A stretch of DNA of 6,759 nt, from assembly GCA_020346825.1 (NCBI GenBank), contig CP070791.1, positions 132,515-139,273 of the forward strand, written 5' to 3'. This document shows, piece by piece, positions 5,119 to 6,759 of this stretch. The position numbers and the translations under genes were made by a program. The notes below the pieces were generated by a model. That model was given only the letters and a program-made list of their open reading frames with translations. It made no database searches and was not told the DNA's origin. Each line of letters opens with the position of its first letter. Within the stretch, counting starts at the first letter, position 1. This stretch comes from Candidatus Bathyarchaeota archaeon (GTDB taxonomy: Archaea > Thermoproteota > Bathyarchaeia > Bathyarchaeales > Bathyarchaeaceae).

Positions 5119-6206
5119 TGTTTGGTAGAGTTGCATTCATGGAACTCAGAACAGGATGGAAAGGTCTTCTCATATTTGGCTTACTTGTTGTAGTCATTTC
5201 AGCCGGCATCCCGCTGATTTTTCCCACGTACCGAAATTCATTAATTGAAGAGTTGGAAGGCGCGAGCAAGGTGCACTTGGAGCTTCCCAATGAGCAAGGA
5301 GACATGATCATCCTTTCATGGGAAACAGTGGAACCCGCAACTAGCTACATGGTGCTGGAGGACAATCGCCCGAGCATGGTGACGCCAAATATCAGATACT
5401 TGGGTAACGAGACCAGCATTGCTTTTGAAAAGGATTTCGAAGAGAAAAGGTATTATGCGGTTATGGCCGTATTGGACCAAACTTCAGATCCTGTGCTAAT
5501 CGGTATTGCTGCAACAGAAAAAGGGGTAGATCCATTTCAAGAACTATTGAAGAACCCTGCTTATGCAGGCCTTACTGGCGGAAGAAACTTTAGCATGCTT
5601 GAAGTCAAAGGATTTGTGGCCCTAGAGTATTACAGCTGGTCGTGGATGCTTACAGGGTTGTTTATTGCCTATTTGTCTGTATCTCTCATTGCAAGTGATT
5701 TTGAGAACAAACGTATGGATGTGATGTTCTCGGCACCAATATCCCGTAGACGTTATATCTTGGAGAAATTCACTGCCATGAATCTAATCGCCCTCTTCAT
5801 AGTTTTGGTGCAAATCGCAGGGCTCATTTGGGGATTGGCAAGCATCAATGCGCTCAATGAATTCTCTGCCAATGCCGTGTTGCTCTCACTGATAGGCTCC
5901 CTGCCCTTCCTCATGGTCATAGCGGCCGTTGGGATAACTACCGCCGTCTTATTCCAGAAAGTAAGGACAGGCATGGGCATAACGTTTGCTTTTGTCTTCG
6001 CGGAGTTTTTCTTGTACACCTTTGGCGGCTTCTCCAAGAGTCTTGAATGGATGAAAACGATTAGCATCTTCAAGTACTGGGACTACTTCTCTGTAATCAT
6101 TGATGATCTTTTCAAAGTAGGAGACTTCCTTATTTTGACGGTAATGGCGATTGTTTTAGTCATCACCGTCATACGAGTCTTTCAAAAGAAGGATATACCA
6201 ACGTAA
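5115..6206 (+). CDS. ABC-2 type permease with an extracellular fibronectin-III-like domain
   Basis: A 363-residue membrane protein (362 from ATG 5118) that forms the transport channel driven by the upstream ATPase, whose stop codon it overlaps (ATGATG at 5115-5120). Six membrane segments are visible at about 17-37, 172-193, 219-242, 253-280, 286-304 and 335-356. Helix 2 is followed by the cytoplasmic coupling region DFENKRMDVMFSAPISRRRY (195-214), typical of ABC-2 permeases. The loop between helices 1 and 2 is about 135 residues. Residues about 62-135 within it show a fibronectin-III-like pattern: ILSWETVEPATSYMVLED (66-83), an N-E-T-S turn (98-101) and RYYAVMAVLD (112-121). This domain would lie outside the cell, perhaps as a sensor or for substrate capture; that is inferred. 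The tail ends in a short basic cytoplasmic stretch. The substrate is not evident. Confidence 0.9.
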   Translation: MMFGRVAFMELRTGWKGLLIFGLLVVVISAGIPLIFPTYRNSLIEELEGASKVHLELPNEQGDMIILSWETVEPATSYMVLEDNRPSMVTPNIRYLGNETSIAFEKDFEEKRYYAVMAVLDQTSDPVLIGIAATEKGVDPFQELLKNPAYAGLTGGRNFSMLEVKGFVALEYYSWSWMLTGLFIAYLSVSLIASDFENKRMDVMFSAPISRRRYILEKFTAMNLIALFIVLVQIAGLIWGLASINALNEFSANAVLLSLIGSLPFLMVIAAVGITTAVLFQKVRTGMGITFAFVFAEFFLYTFGGFSKSLEWMKTISIFKYWDYFSVIIDDLFKVGDFLILTVMAIVLVITVIRVFQKKDIPT

Positions 6207-6219
6207 CCGAGCTCCGAAA

Positions 6220-6759
6220 ATGCTGAGACAAAGAATGTGTGCTCGCTCGCATTGGAATGTTGCAGGTTTGCTTCTGTTTGTCGGCGGTGTTCAATGTGTT
6301 TTGGGAATAATCATGTCAGAAGCGCTCTATCCTGGCTATAGTACCTCAATTCAAACGATAAGTTCTCTGGGTGTTGGACCTTCCGCGCTTATCTTTAACT
6401 CGTCTGTTTTCTTGATAGGTGTTCTGGGATTAGTTGCTACCTACTTTGTTAACCAAGAGTTCAAGTCTAAACTTTTTTCCTTTTCGTTGGGCATGACGCA
6501 CATTGGAGCTATGGGGGTGGGTTTGTTCACAGAGGCTACTTCCACTTTTGCGATACATAGTGTATTCTCTGTGATAACGTATCTGTTTGGAGGAATATTT
6601 GCAATAATGTCCTACAAACTGCAGAGACAACCTTTGTCTAGTTTATCTATGGTATTAGGGTTTTTTTCGCTCTTGGCACTGGTTCTTACCCAAGACTCAT
6701 TACACCACCTCATCCCGCCGCAGAAGTTTTTACACGAGATTCATGATTTTCTTAAGCCA
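6220..6759 (+). CDS. DUF998 family membrane protein (C-terminus beyond window)
   Basis: An open frame of 180 codons from ATG 6220 to the right edge, beginning 13 nt after the permease stop, so probably cotranscribed with the transporter. Five membrane segments are visible at about 12-32, 54-77, 84-103, 110-132 and 139-156. The stretch ALYPGYSTSIQTISSLG (35-51) followed by GPSALIFNSSVFLIG (53-67) is characteristic of DUF998 proteins, which are six- or seven-helix membrane proteins of about 190-210 residues with no settled function. The missing end should hold the last helix and the usual G-x-E-R-x-x-x-Y-P motif. No good Shine-Dalgarno site precedes ATG 6220, and a second in-frame ATG at 6235 is possible. 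Presence in the operon hints at a role linked to export or membrane stress, which is only an inference. Confidence 0.8.
   Translation, partial: MLRQRMCARSHWNVAGLLLFVGGVQCVLGIIMSEALYPGYSTSIQTISSLGVGPSALIFNSSVFLIGVLGLVATYFVNQEFKSKLFSFSLGMTHIGAMGVGLFTEATSTFAIHSVFSVITYLFGGIFAIMSYKLQRQPLSSLSMVLGFFSLLALVLTQDSLHHLIPPQKFLHEIHDFLKP

Noticed and set aside
5003..6073. Minus-strand frames 5003-5311 and 5753-6073
   Set aside because: Shadows of the ATPase and permease genes without motifs of their own.
6430..6630. Minus-strand frame of 66 codons
   Set aside because: Antisense to the DUF998 gene, whose helices and YPGY motif are clear.

Overview
The window looks archaeal. TATA-box-like elements sit about 25-30 bp ahead of the inferred transcription starts. 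Ribosome-binding sites are of the GGTGA / GGAGGTGAT type. The regulator gene appears leaderless, TTG and GTG starts are used, and there is a secreted protein with an archaeal-style dockerin and a tail that begins V-I-P-E-F. The overall style recalls uncultured lineages such as Bathyarchaeia, but the sequence alone does not fix the phylum. The base composition is AT-leaning with a few GC-rich islands.

Left third (1-1714, minus strand). One long gene fills this stretch and runs off the left edge. It encodes a secreted C39/papain-like cysteine peptidase candidate. A two-repeat dockerin domain is inserted between the catalytic Cys and the catalytic His, Ig-like repeats follow, and the visible C-terminus is the start of a probable PEF-type surface anchor. 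A divergent intergenic region (1715-1937) with promoters in both directions separates it from a plus-strand MGMT-fold protein (1938-2414) in which Tyr replaces the alkyl-accepting Cys.

Middle (2415-3593, minus strand). A RibD-C/DHFR-like reductase (2659-3318) is followed by a possible small overlapping gene (2477-2680). Upstream of the reductase is a 275-bp gap. It holds the reductase promoter, a repeat-rich AT segment and, on the plus strand, an unlisted 36-codon fragment that reads clearly as the conserved C-terminal core of bacterial RHS-repeat proteins. That fragment is cut short by a Trp-to-stop change, so it is a relic of a transferred gene.

Right half (3594-6759). A GbsR/MarR-type winged-helix regulator (minus) is divergent from an operon (plus) made of an ABC ATPase, an ABC-2 permease and a DUF998 membrane protein that runs off the right edge. 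The intergenic region has two opposed promoters and a perfect 6-bp inverted repeat, ATTTGC-N8-GCAAAT, overlapping the likely start of operon transcription. The simplest reading is a regulator controlling its neighbouring exporter. The permease carries an apparent fibronectin-III-like domain on the loop between its first two membrane helices.
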